Translations under genes and position numbers: made by a program
Shown: positions 36,920 through 50,919 of the stretch, piece after piece
Position numbering within the stretch: position 1 is the stretch's first letter
Layout: every line of letters starts with the position of its first letter
Assembly: GCA_013398955.1 (NCBI GenBank)
Contig: VWPU01009673.1
Location: 62,001 to 126,000 of the forward strand
Source of the DNA: Callaeas wilsoni
Taxonomy: Eukaryota > Chordata > Aves > Passeriformes > Callaeidae
DNA length: 64,000 nt
Reading direction: 5' to 3'
The notes under the pieces: model-generated
Databases searched by the model: none
What the model was told of the DNA's origin: nothing
Seen by the model: the letters and a program-made list of their open reading frames with translations, nothing else

Positions 36920-39017
36920 TCATCATGTACAGCTTTTGGTTTGGTATTTCATTTCTACCTGAAATAAAAACAGTAGGGAGATTTATCCCCCTTCCTAACA
37001 TACTGGAGGAATAAGTCACAGTCAAGATGGATACCGAGCAAGTCACTTACCAGAATTGTCTTTTATGATGCTGTTGCAAAATTTTTTTTAACGTGGTTGG
37101 TCTGTATATAGAAAGCAAGTACTTGTGCTACGAGAGAACTCTTTACTATTTCTTTTGGTACAGTGTCCTATTTTAACAAACTGTAAGTTCGTCAAACTGC
37201 GATTTTGTTTGCCTTGTCACTGAAGATAGGTTTAAGTGATGTGTAATAGCTGGGTGTACTGTGAAGAATGTATCTTGCTTGCTGTCCCTGGAGACCTTGA
37301 CTCTCACCAGAGCAAGGGTGAGATAAAGCTGCTGAGTTTCACATACTACATTCTTCCCATCACTCTGTTTGGCAGCCTGATTTGACTTGCTGGAAGCCCC
37401 AGCAGACTGATGTAGAAGTACCACTCCCTAGACCTTTGTGATGGCAAACTCAAGGTTTCTTCATTCTGGAGTTCTTATAGCGTAGCCAACAGAAACACTT
37501 TGTGAGACTTAATATTTCTGCCAGTGGGGCAAAGAGATTTTAGCAGGGAATTTTCGCACGAATTTTATGCATGTTAAATTTGTTACCAGGCTGGAATTGA
37601 TCACTGGTTTTACCAGTGTTTCTTTGTCTGCTTACACACACACAATCCAGCGAGCTGAGCAATGACCTTCAAATGAGTCAAAATATTTGAATGTCACCTC
37701 CACTGCTGTATGAATGTTTCCTATCTGGAAGCATATGGTCCTGCAGTTATCAGTGAGGCAAACCTGATTTTAAAGTTTTATATCAGCGTTGGTGGGCAGA
37801 AGTAGATGTCAGTTGGTGGGAAGATGGTAAAGACATGACAATAACTGCAATACTTTTTTATGAATAAGGTATAAGGCAGGCTACAGCAGATTTGATGATT
37901 TGAGTAGGATGTGTGCCTGATCTGTGGGCTTTTCACTCAAGCACACTCCAGTTAACAGGGCTTTGGAATGCTGAGGAACAGGTGCTTTTCCTGTCTTCTT
38001 GTGGGTTTTAACTTAGCAGAAACAGAGAAAGGCCTTCAGAACTGGTAAAATCAAATGAAATTCATCTCCAGAGCTATTTTTGAGCTGAGCTCTGGCTCAA
38101 ATACGAGCTGAAATTTTGCCCTTTTAAAAAGATAATTGTATAGGTAAAGAAGTTTTTTAACACTAAAATTTTAGTTTTATATTCTTAATGACTACTCAAC
38201 CTTAAGGTTAAGGTTTATTATCACTCTGTTAAGAATATAACACCCAACTATTGAATGCACTGCTATTTGAGCTGTCTGCTTTCAGCAAGTCATGTTTCAT
38301 GAAAATTCTTATAGAACTAAGTAACATTTAACTTCCTAAATTGGGAGAAAAGCACAACTAGTAGCTAGACCATTACAGTAAAGGGAGACTGTGTATTGTA
38401 TATGTGTTGTATATATCCAGAATATCTACTTCTTTAAAGGTGTACAGTAATATGTCTTAAATGTATACACGTTTTTTGATTTTGCATCTCTGTGGTGGAA
38501 TTTCACAAAAGTAGGGAAATGCAAGTAACTGATTATGGAGAAGAGCAGTAATTTAAGACACAGAAAGCATTTTGCAAACAGTGTTTTTCTTTAAATGTTT
38601 TCTGTTTACAGTAATTTTAAGTGTTATTTGAAACTTTTTTTAGGTAAAAATTTTGAGAGAGTTTTTTGTGTTGACAATGGATGTGTTAATTTACACTTGG
38701 GTCACAATTCTGCCTTTGAGGCCGTCTCCTGCCATCCCTGTTCATCGGGGTTTGGCCTCTGTCGTCATGGAGCATCTTCAAAGTACACAAACTCTACTTC
38801 TCTCTGAGAGAAATAAACTGTCTGGCACCCTGCAAGAGTGCACCTAACCCATTCCTCCCCTAATGAATGCAAAGTGCATGGGATCCAGAGCAAAACCACT
38901 TCAAGAGCGACAGTGGATGCGACTTTTTCACTCTGACTGTTTTGTTCCCATGTATTCACTCCTGTGCCACATTACTTGAAAGTTTAATTGTGGGCAGTGC
39001 TAACTTGTAGAAATAAA
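36920..39017 (+). other. Probable SLC7A11 3' UTR with several poly(A) signals
   Basis: The DNA after the stop codon is AT-rich and non-coding. AATAAA occurs at 36963-36968, only about 44 bases after the stop, and again at 38812-38817 and 39012-39017, with more beyond (about 39217, 39476, 40223). The mammalian gene has a 3' UTR of several kilobases, so a distal site is likely, but sequence alone does not say which signal is used. The end given is the third AATAAA, not a proven transcript end. Confidence 0.5.
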
Positions 39018-42000
39018 TGGGCTCCATAAATATAACCGAATATTGCTTTATTTTCCCATTGTGGTCTTTAAGGTTTAGAAATGTTTCTGAAGCCTGATTC
39101 AGTGAACATATTTTTACTAGGTTTAGTTCATCTAAAGGGTTAATTTGTCCCAAGGGAAATCCTAAGACTCGTTGATTGTGAAGTTGTATATTTTAGGAAA
39201 GAAAAAAATTACATGCAAAATAAAAACCTGGGTTTTTGAAGGTGCACAGGGATTTTAATTTCAGGTTTTGTTTCTTTAGCACATGGAAGTACAGTACAAA
39301 ATAATGTAATTGGGTTTCCACTGTATTATAAAAGTCAGTATTAAGGATTTTTATTACACTTGAAAGTGAGGCATAACTTCAGAAATTGAGGAAAACCATT
39401 TTTTCTCAAAGCGTCAAGTTCTCTTATAAGATTGTTAAGTATTTCTTTTCAGAGTTGTAAAGGAAATTCTTCTAGAATAAAGGATAGACTTTATATATAA
39501 TTTCCCTTTTTAGGCCCTGAGGTGGTCAGGCCAATGAGACTATTTCTGTGGAGAATTTCAGTGGTTCTTTTTTTTTCTTGCCTTTTGCACTTTTATATCA
39601 ACTGGATGTGTCAAAAGGTATATTTCTTTTTGTTTAGGTCGTTGTTGCTGGTTTTTTTTCTTCTTTGAATTTGTTGCTTTTCTGGGATATAGGTAAGAGT
39701 GTCACTGAAGGCAAGAGAAATGAACATCTTATGTGAGTAGCAAATACTGCTGAAGTTTAATATAACATAGAGAAACCGTTCAGCACCTGAAGCCTCTGAA
39801 GGGGCTGACCTGCCTTTGCATCCCCTAATCTGGAGCATCACAATTCCCCCATAAGACTTATTTATTTTCAATTCAAATTGCAATAGAGGCTTCTTTTGAC
39901 CACACAACATTTTCCACGTTTTTCAGTCTGAATGAGAAACAAACCAAAAAACTTTGCTTGACAAAGGTTCATGTGCCTTTTACTATGTGTGTATAAATAG
40001 AACTCTTTGTCTGAATGTGTATGTTCCTGCTTTTTTGATTTTCACAGGAAAATCAAGCTTCAATTTAAGAATATTTTTCAAATATTTTTCTACAGAAGAA
40101 GGTAGCAATTACCTATATCCACAAGGTGCATAATTGTGTTGATATAACAAGATGAGGAGGATTTCCTATTATGTTCAGTGCCTCCAGAATTTCTGACTCA
40201 AGCATTAGCCATATGTCAGAATAAAAACAGATTTTAATTAGCACAAGTCTTAGAGAAATGGGTGTTGATCTTTCTTAGGAGGAATTAGATATTTCATTTT
40301 TTCAGTGTACCTATGAAATATTGTGTTTAGTGAACAGCAGACCACAGATAGCTTGGACAGCATAGCATGGAGCAGGTAATGAACATACTGAAATACTATA
40401 CAAAAATTTTATTTATGTCTGCGAAGGATACAAAGTACAAAGTCTGACATTTGAACTCAGGCAGAAGTGGTCAGGAGGAAGTGCAGGACCATGTGTGGTG
40501 ACCCCTATTTGGTTATAGGGCGACTGCCTAAGGCTGGAGACTCTTCTGCAGGACAACCATCCTAAAAATGTATACTTGTGCCCATGCCAGCTTGTGTCCT
40601 GCCTAAAGTGCTGTGGAGTCCGCTTTAGCCTGGCTCTGCCCCTGGCAGTGTAAGTCTCAGGGAAGGCTGTTGATGTCCAAGGGAGATGGCAGGTTGAGAT
40701 ATCCCTGTGCCTTTTCTGTAGAAGACATCACTTGTGATTTTTCTTTTGCCTCTTGAACATCCCCCTGCATTCTTTGAACCATTCCTCTCTGGTGGCATCT
40801 GGAGTAACTGAGGAAAGCCTCCATGCCTTAAACACCTCTGGGGATTTGTTGAGACTTGGCAAACTGATGGAGTTTTTAGGTTGCCTTCAGAAGCCTGTAG
40901 AATTTTCTTGTGTGTTAGTCCATGTTTAATTTGTTTTCTATTGTATTTTTGCCAAGGAACTCTTGGGGAATATATCAATAATTGACACTATTTCTGTTTA
41001 CATTTGCTTTCTTGTTTATTCAAAGAAAATTTTGAAATAATTTCTCCTTGAAGTGCAAAGATCCAAATGGATAAAACACCTGTTCCGGCAAAGGATTAAC
41101 TTTATCAAGGGAGAGTTTGGATCCTCTTTATATTCCCTGTAACAGGAATGTCTGCAGTGTTGTGATGTATATTGAAGCTTTGCTATTTTCTAAATATGAT
41201 ATTGGTGATGATCCAACATGATTATAAAAATGCTGTGGCTACAGTCAGTTTTATGCTTCTGTAGCTCATTGTCTGCTCCCAACTCAGGCTACAAAATGTT
41301 CCCACTACAGGCCTTTTTCAGATCCAGGAATTCACCTACATCTCCTTTGAAAGGGAAATGCCATCAGTTCCTTTGTGGTGCACCTCAGCACCTACAGCTG
41401 GATGTTAGCAGGTAACTTTAGCTCTAGACAGGCTCTTCGCTAAGCCCAGAGCTTGTTCTGTTCAAGGGAAGTTGGAGTCCTGGGTTTTAAAAAGTAGCTG
41501 ACTCTTGCAATCACCTCTCTCATTTGTACTTAAAATGTTTTGTAAAACTGTTAGATAGGAATCCTAATGGTGTTTTTTTAATATGATTTTGTGTGTGTGT
41601 GTGTGATTTTTATTTTTTCCCCCTTCCCTATTAGTTATGAAAAGTTAAATGTTATGAGATCTTCTAATTTTACCCTGTGCCTTTTGCTCTGCCTGAAGAA
41701 AGCCATTTAATGCAGTTTCAGCTGCCAATATCTCTTTGCCACTCAGTCATTACAGCGTAATTGGATCTAAAGTACGTGTATAATTTGCTGCTAGCAATAC
41801 TGGCTTGTCTTAATTATGACTTCCAGCTGATTTCTAACAATACTCATCAATGAATATGCATAGCATAGCAGTCAGACTGGTGCGGATGAATAACTCTTGA
41901 GAACTTGAGCTTTCATGCTATCTACGTATCAAGCTGTTCTAAAGCATCAAGGCAGGATCTCTGGCGTAAACTGGATGGAGACTTTCAGAAGGGCTTCTGA

Positions 42001-42821
42001 CACAGCCCAGGACACAATGAGTGCAAAGCCTGAGATGTTCTAGATTCTACATATGTGTGCATTCTTCCACATTTGGCAAAATTTCTGGGAGAAAATGAAG
42101 AAAATCTGAGAGGTGTAAACGTGACCTCCTAGGCATATGATTTCCCCAGTGCTTTCTTCTACATTCACCCTGACTGAAGGCTACAAATACATTTTCACTG
42201 AGAGCATTTCTATTAAGTGTCTCTTCCGCAAGCCGGCTCTTTGAAAGATCTGTATTTAATTTTAAGCTGGGTGCTATTCTTGCCCATCTGCTTGTGATTT
42301 TTTTAAGCCTCCTACTTTTCCTCACCTGAAAACTGTCATGTCACAGAAAACTGGTTTTCCGGGTTGTAACAGTACTTTTAAAAAGAAACACAGTCCTGAA
42401 TTAGGGTCACATAAAGCTCTAAAGCTGTTCCAAGCACCTCCCTCCTCACAGGGACATATAGTTTTGTTTGCAGATTGCAGCTGGAGGATCTTAAAGTTTA
42501 TCACAACAAATACTCAGCTCCTCTTGGGTATCAAGGATGTAGTATTTTAATAGAATCCTTGCACTTGCACTCCAACGCCCGATAAGAGGTCTTGATTTGG
42601 CCAACTTGGCATTAGAAAATTTGGGCATGTGGCAAACCCTACTCGAGGTTATGAAAACTCTGTTGGGATTGTGAGAGATTTGGACAAGCTGAAAGACTAC
42701 AGGCACAGCAGTGAATTTTATGATTAGCTATCTATCTATACTTGCATATTTTCAGTTATCAGTAGCTTCATTTAAAAATATCTGGTATACCATTCTAGAG
42801 GGACATTTCAGGTTTCCTGAG

Positions 42822-42905
42822 TTTTTTTTTTTTTTTCTTTTTTTTTTTTTTAAATTTATTTTTTTTTCTTTTCTTTTTCATTTTCATTTTTCTTTCCTTT
42901 TTTTT
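42822..42905. repeat. T-rich polypyrimidine tract
   Basis: About 84 bases almost entirely of T with scattered C and few A, including uninterrupted runs of about 15 T. It is a low-complexity tract that gives meaningless Lys- or Phe-rich open frames on either strand. Confidence 0.9.
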
Positions 42906-45900
42906 GAGTATTATATTCAGGACAGCTCCCTCAGGTGTTCTGCTTGAAAGCTGGGGCAGACAAGCTTTTAAGGGAATTCTCACTGTATTTTCTCTATATG
43001 TACTGCACAGTGGAATTCAATATTCATAAATTACTTTTGGCTGCTGTTAGTATTTCTCATCTCTGTTAATTCATGTGCCAGATATTTTTAAAATGAATCA
43101 TTAAACATCAGGAGATTTGATGCTTGTTCCACATGCAACAGCGCACTATTGAACAAAACTCCAGTGCTTTGTACTAATGCTAAACCCTACCTTTGATTTT
43201 GTAATAAATATAGAAGTCAGAGGCAGAATACATCACATCCTGTACTGTCAGGTTGGCAGAGATAATTGATCATACCTTTCTGACAGCACTGCATTTGACT
43301 GCAAGTCTCATGCAGCCCTACTTTAGATCATATAAAGGCATCAGGATGATGAAAAGCAGGCTGGCTTAGAAGACAGCATACAGTGATGCACCACTGTCAT
43401 ATTTATTTAGTGGCATGTGTCTGCTAAAATGCTTCAAGTTGTAGCTCATGGTAATAATTCTCTCTTATGTTGAATCCATCTTGGCCCATTTTATTCCTTT
43501 ACCCATATTTTAAACAAAAATTGTTGTCAGAAACCTTTCCAAAATGGAAACATAAAGCCTTTATCTAAAGCAGACACATGTGGGTAATAAAATAGCTCAT
43601 CTCTGCACTCACTTAGAGTGCTGTTTTTAGAAATGAAATCATTATGTGTTAGTCAAAAGGCTAGATGGTCACCCAAACACTCCTGGTTCTTCCTGCTTTA
43701 GAAAAAACCTGTTTACTCAAGTATCAGAAACTCTCTAGTCCTATAGATTTGAGTTTGTTTTGTTGCTGTTTGGCTCTTGGTGATGGATGTCTGCACCAAA
43801 GCTCTGGACTTGAATATTGAATTTGGACCTGAAACCCAAAAATTTATCTGAGCAGAGGGAGCAAGGAGCAGCAGCCTGTGACTGTCTCCCTGTCCTGCCT
43901 TGTTGGTGAGGGGTTTGTGTATCTGTCATAAGAACAGAACTCATTTGGAAGCTGCTCTCATGGAGAAATTGTAGTTCATTCGTGTTATGAATGTGCCTGC
44001 ATACAAACTACAGACTGGTGCAGCACACTGCGTTGGGTTTTCTCACAATTTTTCAAGATGTTATTTGAGGTGCATTTAGGTTTGGTTTGTATGGCTTTAT
44101 TTTGGCTTTCTCTTTTATAATACAGTTGATTTTCTGTATATACATGTACATGTATGTATGTATTCTTTAGGGGTAGTGATGCAGAGCTGCACTTCTGTGT
44201 TGCAAGTTTAAGACAATCAATGAAGTATTATTTAATGCATGCCAATTTCTTTTTTAATACTATTTCTAAAGTAAATTGCAGCAAGCACACAGCCATCCAC
44301 CACGGAATAATAAATTGATATAGAATGTGTGGGGAAAAAGCAATAAGCCAGAATCATAAAAAAGCTCAGTGCACCGTTCCAGCAACACAAAGCAGTCGTA
44401 AAGCTGAGGTTGGAATTGCACACAGCAAATGGTGTACACCAGTAAATCTGGCCCTGGTAATTTTATTGCACATGACATACAGGCCAGAAAAACATTTAGA
44501 TAATTGAAATTAACACTTTTAACAATGATCTATAAAGCAGTGAATGATAATCAAGAGGTTCTTTCAAGCTCTTTGTAGCAAACTTATAGTACTTCACAAT
44601 CTGTTTTTCTCCAATATAAATGAGACAAAATAACACAGACCCTCTTTTCCTTAAGTATGGTACATCTTTTTGGTAAGGTATCATACCAGCCCCTAGTTTG
44701 CCAAACACTACAACTGTGCAATGGAATGAAGGCTCGTTATTTTGCTCTTGGAACAAAGTTAGATAAAAAAGGAAAAGATAATAAAAAGGAGCTGTTGGAA
44801 AAACATTAAACAGATTTTTTTTTTGATCCATGCAAATCTGCACATGTGTTTACTCATCTCAAAGTGGCTGTGCATACCAGATCATGTGAACATAGCCCTT
44901 GGGTAGGTAGAAAGGCTGCTGCAAACTTTGAAGTCCTTTGGAGGGTTTAACCACTGCTGGAAGACTTGTGATATTCTTTACTGATACTCTCAAAATTAAA
45001 AAATTTTCTATTTTGTATTTCTTCCATCCCATATTTTTCAATGATGCTCTTAAAATGCAACCATTTCCTTTCTTTCTAACTAAACCGATGAAAGAAAAGA
45101 TTGAATCTCTCAGGCAATAAATCAGCTTTTTAATGTTGGATCAGCTGTTTAAATCACTGTTTGACCATATTATTGGCCACTGTGTCTCATTAAGCTGCCT
45201 CCCAAAGCCACCAGGCAGAGAGACTGCTATTTAACAGCATCCCGTCCAGGCAACAAGCCTTTAAAATGAACCTGGGAAGAAGTGGGAACACTGCCTTGCA
45301 TCATATTGTGCACAGGATGAAACGTTTCCCTGTGGATTAGAACTAAAATCTCACCAGAATCCTTTTTAAAAATGAGATAGTTTTGCTTATCTGAGTTCTG
45401 TGCAGAAATCTGGCCATTGCTTTCCAGTCTACCAATCCGAGCTCTTTCATGAATACCAAATTAATTTCAAAAAAATCAACATCTGTAAAACAATTTTTGT
45501 AGAGGAAGCAGCAGTATTGGGAAAGCAATGGAAATATGGATTTGCATTAAATTCCCCTTTTTTGTCAGGTGATAGGAATGCCTCAGAAGTACTACTGCAT
45601 ATATTTTAAAAAAACCCAATTCCTCCAGACTTACAAAAACCATTTTTTTCTCAAATAAAAGCAGACAAACGTGTGGGTGAGAGAAGGAGTAAAGCATTGG
45701 AAGTGGGAGAACACATAAGAGCAATGTCCTGTGTACTAATCCTGAAACTCTGGGGAAGGAGCGAGTGCTTCAGGAGGGGAGTTGTGCTGCCAAAATTTTG
45801 GGACTGATATTCCTGGCTCTTCTCTGGAGCACCTCCAGCACCAGTCTTTCAGGTGCTGCCACTGTGGAGAAATTTGGCTGGAGTGGTTTTCTGGCTGGTG

Positions 45901-46908
45901 GAAAAGGTGCAATGTACCTGGAAAAGTCATCAGCCTCCATGGAGAGGCAGCCTCATACCCAGTGGGACTGTGGAATATAATGAGAATAAAGTCTGGGAAA
46001 AAATGGGTGTCTTTTGAGAACCAACCCAGAAGCCCATTTTTGTGACAAATGTAAGTTACTGGAAGCTCTCAAACCATGAAGTCTTTTATACCGAGCTATA
46101 ATAGACTGTATAAAAGAAATTGAGCTCCAAAGTGAACATAGAGGTGCTTTCAGAGTTGTATTTCTGTGCTCCTGTCTCCGTGGGGGATAATTAACTCAGC
46201 TCCCTGGAGAGGCAAACAGATCTCAGGGGAAAAAATAAAGGAAGGCTCAGTTCCTGAGGGCAGTTGTGAAAGCTGGGTTATTTTAGGAGGCTGGAGAAAA
46301 GGAGGAAGATAACAGTAGGAAAACAGTCTGAATTGAGAGGATCAGGACAGTATGCCACCGGAGACATCACCTGTAGGAAAGAATGGGCAGAGTTTTCTCC
46401 CTATGAATTTCAAGTCCTGGTGTCTTGAAGAGGAAACTACAGGCTTAAAGTCCCCTTAAAGAGGGATGCCATAGAAACAGACCTATCTCTTCTTCCAGAG
46501 GAAACCAGTGGCTGCTGGATGAAACCTGAGGGCAGGTAAGAACTGCCTGGGACAAGTTAATGACTAGGACTGAGCTGAAAAGAGGTCCAAGCTGTTGCAG
46601 AATTCATTTGTATGAACAGAGAATGAATATTCTTATAAACCTTTCAAAATATCTGATTTGCCTTCCATGTTTTTCCCCATATTTACATTCAGGAAACAAA
46701 TGCATTTGAGTGTGGGTGACGTACTAATTAACAAACTGATTTCTTGACAGTTGACTCCTATTCAACAGTATTTGAGGAATATTGTTTTGAAATCTTTAGT
46801 CTACAGTTGAGGAATTATATCCATAAAAAATTGTGATTGATTGGGACAGGCACATAATATTATTTCTGTTCTGCTGAGGCACCTGTTGATGTTGTGGATG
46901 TCTCATAC

Positions 46909-47045
46909 CTGAAAATGTTCAAGGCCAGGTTTGATGGGACTTTGAGCAACCTGATCTACTGAAAGGTGACGCTGGTCATGGCAAGGGGGTTGGAATAAGG
47001 TGATCTTTAAGGTCTTTGCCAACCCAAACAATTTAATGACTCTAT
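46909..47045 (+). repeat. CR1 LINE 3' end
   Basis: CR1 words: GTTCAAGGCCAGGTTTGATG, TTTGAGCAACCTGATCTACT, GGTGATCTTTAAGGTC and a diverged CCAACCCAAACAATTTAATG end. Confidence 0.9.
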
Positions 47046-47916
47046 TCCAAACATTTATGTTCAAAGGATAACAGGAAGAGCATGCGCAAAAAGTTTCAGT
47101 TACAATTACACTTTTGAAGTAATAAAATAATAAATTAAAAGACAGCAACAGATTTTGGCTTTCTTTTGGAACATCTAATTTGATGTATTTTAAACAGAGT
47201 AACCAAGTATTCAAATTTAAGAGGAACTTACAGAGCCATAATTTAGAAGTTGTAGACTCTTTTTGGAATGGTAATATTTTTTTCCTCTTAACTGTGTTCA
47301 TACTGCTCATGGGGTTCCAAAAGTACTTTGAAATCTTTGCTTGCAGTTCAAGTTCACTCCTAAAAGATTTTGTTCATTTAAAAAAAAGCGCTTTGCTTTT
47401 ATTTTCTACACAGTTCATATTCTTGCATTATTGGCAATGCTAGGAGCAGACCAGGAGCTATCATTCCAGAAGCAGCTATATGAAGTCTAGGAAGACTTAC
47501 GGATTTTACATTAACAGCCTATTTTGCAGAAATCTTTTACTCTTCATTAACAAAATACAGGTCTGATGAGTATCATGACACTACTACTTTTTTATTTATG
47601 TTTCTGTTATTACAAAAATTGATTGTAACTCCACTTCAGTTGGTTTTCCTATTTATTATAATATGCCATATTCAATATGCTTTTTTTAAAGACAACAATT
47701 TATGTTTAGAAGTTCTAGTCCAGAAAATCCTATCTTTCATCATTTCTTTCTGATTTTCATTACGCTTATTTCTAATAATTGGTAATGCTCAGAATCCTGC
47801 ATTTTGGGCTGCAGTTTTTTTGTCGTCCTGCCAAAAACTTCAGCATTGTTCTGCTTTCCTTGGTACTTAGTGTTTGTTCTTGTAAATAACTACAGGGTTT
47901 CCTTACAAAGAAATTA

Positions 47917-48177
47917 TTGATAGGACAAGGGGGAATGGCTTCCAGCTGAAAGAGGGTAGGTTTAGAATAGGTATTAGTTGGAAATTCTTTACTGTGAGGG
48001 TGGTGAGGCCCTGCACAGGTTGCCCAGAGAAGCTGGGGATGCCCCATCCCTGAAAGTGTTCAAGGCCAAGTTGGATGGGCAACCTTCTAGTGGGAAGCAT
48101 CCCTCCTGTGGCAGAGGGGTTGAAACTAGATGATCTCTAAGGTCCCTTCCAATCCAAATCACTCTATGATTCTATGA
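47917..48177 (+). repeat. CR1 LINE 3' end, well preserved
   Basis: About 260 bases with the full series of CR1 3' words: GGACAAGGGGGAATGGCTTC, AGAGGGTAGGTTTAGA, GAAATTCTTTACTGTGAGGG, GCACAGGTTGCCCAGAGAAG, GATGCCCCATCCCTGAAAGT, ACTAGATGATCTCTAAGGTC, and an intact CTCTATGATTCTATGA terminus. It is one of the least diverged CR1 copies here. Confidence 0.95.
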
Positions 48178-50560
48178 GTACCTTAGTAGAATACTTTTAT
48201 AAATGTAGGTATGTAAGAATTCCATTTTCTTAATGTTCTATGGCTGATTCTGCAACTAAAAAGCAGGAGTGATCCTGTTAAATATCGCTTTACAAAAAAC
48301 ATTAGGAAAGACCTGTTATTGTTATGTGTTATAATTTCATCTAAAATTTTTCTACTTCTTGTTCTGAATGTTATAGCTCAGCATATGAATATTCAGCTCT
48401 CTTCACTCTGGTGCCCAAAGTGTTCTGGTAACTGTAATCCCAGAACACACTAAATTCCTTACTGAATGTCTATGCATCAAAATAATAGTTATCCCTTCAC
48501 AGATTATACACCAGCTTCAGCCTGGATAACAACAAACCCTGTAAGTTTTGTGTAACAGTACACAAAGTACCTCCCCACATTACCAAAATTTTGTATTGTC
48601 AAAACATGTTTTTTTTGATCTACAAACCTTATAGTTTTCTTTTTAGTCTTTATAAAATGTTATAGTTATAATAATGTCGTAGTCTTCTTTTTTCTCCTCA
48701 TGTCCTATAGTACAAGATTTCTCTTGGCAATTTCTTTTATTTTCTCTCTTTGTATTTTAGGAGCCACACAGAGAAAGGTAAAGCTCTGCAAGAGCTGTCT
48801 CCTTTTGGATACATTTATTTACACATATATATGTAAATGGCCAGGAGAGCACTTTCCTTTGCTTCTCTTTTTTTTTTTTTCCCCTCCCTTCAGCTGTGGC
48901 AAAAAAAGTTATATTCCATCTGCATGAATAGCCTTCTGGAAAAAATAAGATCAGATTAAGAGCTAACTTCAGAGCTGTGGATGCTGGATCTTTGAAAATA
49001 TATTCATTTCACTTGCCTCTAACCATCTGCAAACTCAGTATATTTAGTGCAAGACTGGAAGGTCTCTGTAGTCACTGGAAACAAACTGGTCCTTCCAGGA
49101 GGCAATGTGAGCTCTTCTGGTGTACGAAGGATGAATTTTTCTCTGCCTGCCTTCTGCTTGTAGTGGAGTTGTACTTTCTTGTCTCTCCAGCACAGTTGGA
49201 CTTTCACACCTTTTGACACAGCACACAGCATTTTGAAAATGGTGGGCCTTCTCTTCACTTCCTCTGGAGTAGTCTGGTTTTCCCCACTGACCATGGAGAA
49301 CACCCTTAGACTATAGAAGAATGTAAGTCAGATATCAGATGCCAAGGCAACTGAGAATTTAGAAGAGATAAATCCTACTCTTTGAAGCAGTACTGATAAA
49401 CCCAGCAAGACAATCCATCCAACTAGCAGTGCACATGCCTGAGTAAGAAGCCAGGATAATGTGCAGAGGGAAGAAAACATTTGAGGTGAAAACGGAAAAA
49501 AGGGTGCTTCAGTCCCACTCCAAAAGGTACAATGGTATCTGTCACTGGGGCAGATGGAGTGACCTGCCTTTTGCAGATTTTATGGCCATGGAGTTAAGGG
49601 AAAACAGCTTTTTTCCTTTTTTTTTTTTTTGCAGTAAACCTCAAACACAAAAATTTAAAGGAGAAGATGCCAAATATATAGTGGTCAGTGCCCGTGATGG
49701 GAGCATCCAGTTCAGATCTTCCCACCCCTGCAGTGTTTCTGGAGACTCTTTCCATTCCTTCTCCTGAGGCTGCTTCACTTCATCCAAACTCTTATGTGGT
49801 AAATGCAGGCAGTGGGAGCAACATGGGGTCCAAGAGGAATGCTTTAACAGTCATGGCCATAAGGGTTTTTTACTCCCATACTCTTTCTCTCTGGTACCAT
49901 TCAGTTCAAAATGCTGCAGACAATGAACTGATGTTTTATTTTCTGAAACAAATAAGCACTTCAGTACTTTAGTACTGACATGGCAAGTAGGCATCTCTGC
50001 ACTTCTCTGAAGTGCATGAAGACATTGAACAATCAAAAAAAGAAGAGTGAGAAAGGCCGTAAGAAGTACCCCTGCTGTGGTATTTTTCCTCTGTAAAGAT
50101 GTCATAGACTAGTTCCTTTTATTTATAGCTATACTAGCATATACTGAACTCAATTTTTCAAAAGCTATTTTGCTATAAGCCCTACTCCCTGTCTTTACCA
50201 TTGTTATAGGCACTCCATAGTCAGATGAAGTTATTAACAGAAGGCCTATAAATTCAAGTCATTAAACAGAATATCTGTCATTCAACTGAAAATAATTCAG
50301 AATAATAAATTGAAAACATTAAAGCCCCTTCCAAACTGAGAGAGAGACCTCTTGTCCAGAGATCTGAAGACTCTGAGTCACCTAGTAAAGGCAACTGGCC
50401 CCTTCCATCCACTGTGAACTAAAATCTGGTCACATTTGTCATAGTTTCAACTGCAGCAAAAGAAGGCTGGTGGAAACTGAGTACCTGACCCAATATATAA
50501 CACCTCGAAAGTTTCTTAGTGACTCAGGAGGTGACTCCCTATGGTCAATCTCAGCATTTC

Positions 50561-50915
50561 TGTTGGAAGAGATAGGATAGAATTCAGTTACAGGCTGTGG
50601 GATGAGCCTGCAGAATGCCATGGCAGCACAGAGCAGTTAGTCTCTGCCTGACCTTGAGAAGAGGAGGTGCCACACATCAGACCCCTATGGAGAGGAGCCT
50701 GCTGGAAGCTGCCAAACACCTCAACAGCGAGTGATCACCCCATGTAAGGATATTAAGAAAGCATGTTGCTGACATGGCAATGTGTGATAGGTCACTTAGT
50801 GAGAATTACCATATAAGGAAATACTGTGTCTTGAAGAAGTGCATAAAACCAGCTCATTTGTTTTAATAAAGGATTCAGATTCCCTGCCAGTCTGAGTCCG
50901 TGCCTCTGTCATTCA
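50561..50915 (+). mobile_element. 5' LTR of an endogenous retrovirus
   Basis: The LTR starts TGTTGGAAGAG and ends GTCATTCA. It is the partner of the LTR at 54871-55246 in the same orientation. A CATAAAA TATA-like box is at 50842-50848 and a poly(A) signal AATAAA at 50865-50870. The 6 bases before it (CATTTC, 50555-50560) recur exactly after the 3' LTR. If instead the LTR is taken to end at 50917, the duplication shrinks to 4 bases, so the boundary given is preferred. Confidence 0.93.
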
Positions 50916-50919
50916 CAAA

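Larger units (their letters stand above)
39018..50560. other. Gene-poor region downstream of SLC7A11
   Basis: No host gene was recognised. The region holds a T-rich tract (42822-42905), two CR1 tails (46909-47045 and 47917-48177) and several repeat-free blocks with homeodomain-like TAATTA/ATTA words (for example 41700-41880, 44240-44500, 45115-45340) that could be conserved non-coding elements. In mammals the 3' side of SLC7A11 faces a long gene desert towards PCDH18, which fits. Confidence 0.5.

Noticed and set aside
38595..38847. 64-70 codon open frames after SLC7A11
   Set aside because: No splice context or known domain. They lie in the probable 3' UTR and contain an AATAAA; chance is sufficient.
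42711..42983. Phe-rich and Lys-rich open frames
   Set aside because: Translation of the T-rich low-complexity tract.
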